A stretch of 13,230 nucleotides of DNA, from positions 1-13,230 of the forward strand of contig CAWGCA010000038.1 of assembly GCA_963820955.1 (NCBI GenBank). Direction: 5' to 3'. Under the pieces are notes generated by a model that was given only the letters and a program-made list of their open reading frames with translations, had not been told where the DNA came from and made no database searches. Every line of letters starts with the position of its first letter. Position 1 is the first letter of the stretch. The position numbers and the translations under genes are program-made. This stretch comes from CAWGCA01 sp963820955 (GTDB taxonomy: Bacteria; Pseudomonadota; Gammaproteobacteria; Chromatiales; Chromatiaceae). This document shows, in pieces, positions 13,041-13,230 of the stretch.

Positions 13041-13230
13041 CTACTGGGAAAAATAGTTCTCTAGAAACTCGCTGAACGAGACCTTGTCAGAGGCCTCTAG
13101 TTGAGCCTGACCCTCATGTGATCGCCGCGCCTGATCTTGAAAAAAAGCCGTCCGCTCCTCGCTGAAAGTGAGCCCGGCAAAATAATCATAGTGTTGCATC
13201 GACAGGCGTCTGGCGAACTGAAAAAAACCT
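13041..13230 (-). CDS. gshA: C-terminal end of glutamate-cysteine ligase (5' part outside window)
   Basis: The minus strand is open from the right edge to TAG at 13043-13041, giving 62 residues: GFFQFARRLSMQHYDYF, then LTFSEERTAFF, and ending QLEASDKVSFSEFLENYFSQ. The final pattern (a Ser-rich helix, a Q..(I/L)E.(A/S)D core, then SF.E(F/Y)L..YF) is what I recall for the C terminus of class 1 gammaproteobacterial GshA, which makes gamma-glutamylcysteine, the first step of glutathione synthesis. The catalytic part is not in the window, so the call rests on a short tail. Its stop is 10 bases from the convergent SDR stop and no terminator hairpin is visible between them. Confidence 0.6.
   Translation of the reverse strand, partial: GFFQFARRLSMQHYDYFAGLTFSEERTAFFQDQARRSHEGQAQLEASDKVSFSEFLENYFSQ

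Noticed and set aside
1..13230. Mobile elements, CRISPR arrays, tRNA or rRNA genes, toxin-antitoxin pairs or phage genes
   Set aside because: None seen: no transposase or integrase motifs, no regularly spaced long repeats, no cloverleaf-like segments.

Overview
The window looks like chromosomal backbone DNA of a free-living, flagellated gammaproteobacterium. It is moderately GC-rich and has several classical gammaproteobacterial gene orders: dapA-bamC, gcvR-bcp, and fmdB-DUF502-aspS-nudB. The stator genes resemble the Na+-driven PomA/PomB type of Vibrio more than the H+-driven MotA/MotB of E. coli, which would fit a marine or saline habitat. That is an inference, and the species cannot be named. 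I see no IS element, prophage, CRISPR array, rRNA or tRNA.

Layout. (1) Positions 1-1538, minus strand: dapA (lysine/peptidoglycan precursor synthesis) is followed after one base by bamC (outer-membrane assembly lipoprotein), which runs off the left edge. (2) Positions 1758-5653, plus strand: a GalT/HIT-superfamily nucleotidyltransferase-like protein with two putative zinc sites, a GcvR-like double-ACT regulator, a Bcp/PrxQ peroxiredoxin that lacks the usual resolving cysteine, and a PIN-PhoH fusion protein. A divergent promoter region (1539-1757) separates blocks 1 and 2. (3) Positions 5654-5865: a convergent gap with three hairpins that share a CGAAAA/TTTTCG theme. (4) Positions 5866-9190, minus strand: fmdB, a DUF502 membrane protein, aspS and nudB. 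aspS carries residues associated with a non-discriminating AspRS. (5) Positions 9275-11654, minus strand: pomA, pomB and a PilZ-domain gene whose start overlaps the end of pomB by 11 bases. A sigma-28-like promoter lies about 100 bases upstream of pomA. (6) Positions 11655-12192: a 538-base non-coding stretch with palindromes and repeats. (7) Positions 12193-13030, plus strand: a short-chain dehydrogenase gene broken by a one-base frameshift. It converges with the 3' end of gshA (13041-13230, minus).

Most genes are housekeeping. The observations most worth following are the translationally coupled stator-PilZ operon, which suggests a c-di-GMP receptor made together with the Na+-type stator it may control, the unassigned GalT/HIT-like enzyme, the AspRS specificity residues, and the hairpin cluster at the phoH/nudB junction. 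I found nothing I can claim as a wholly new system.
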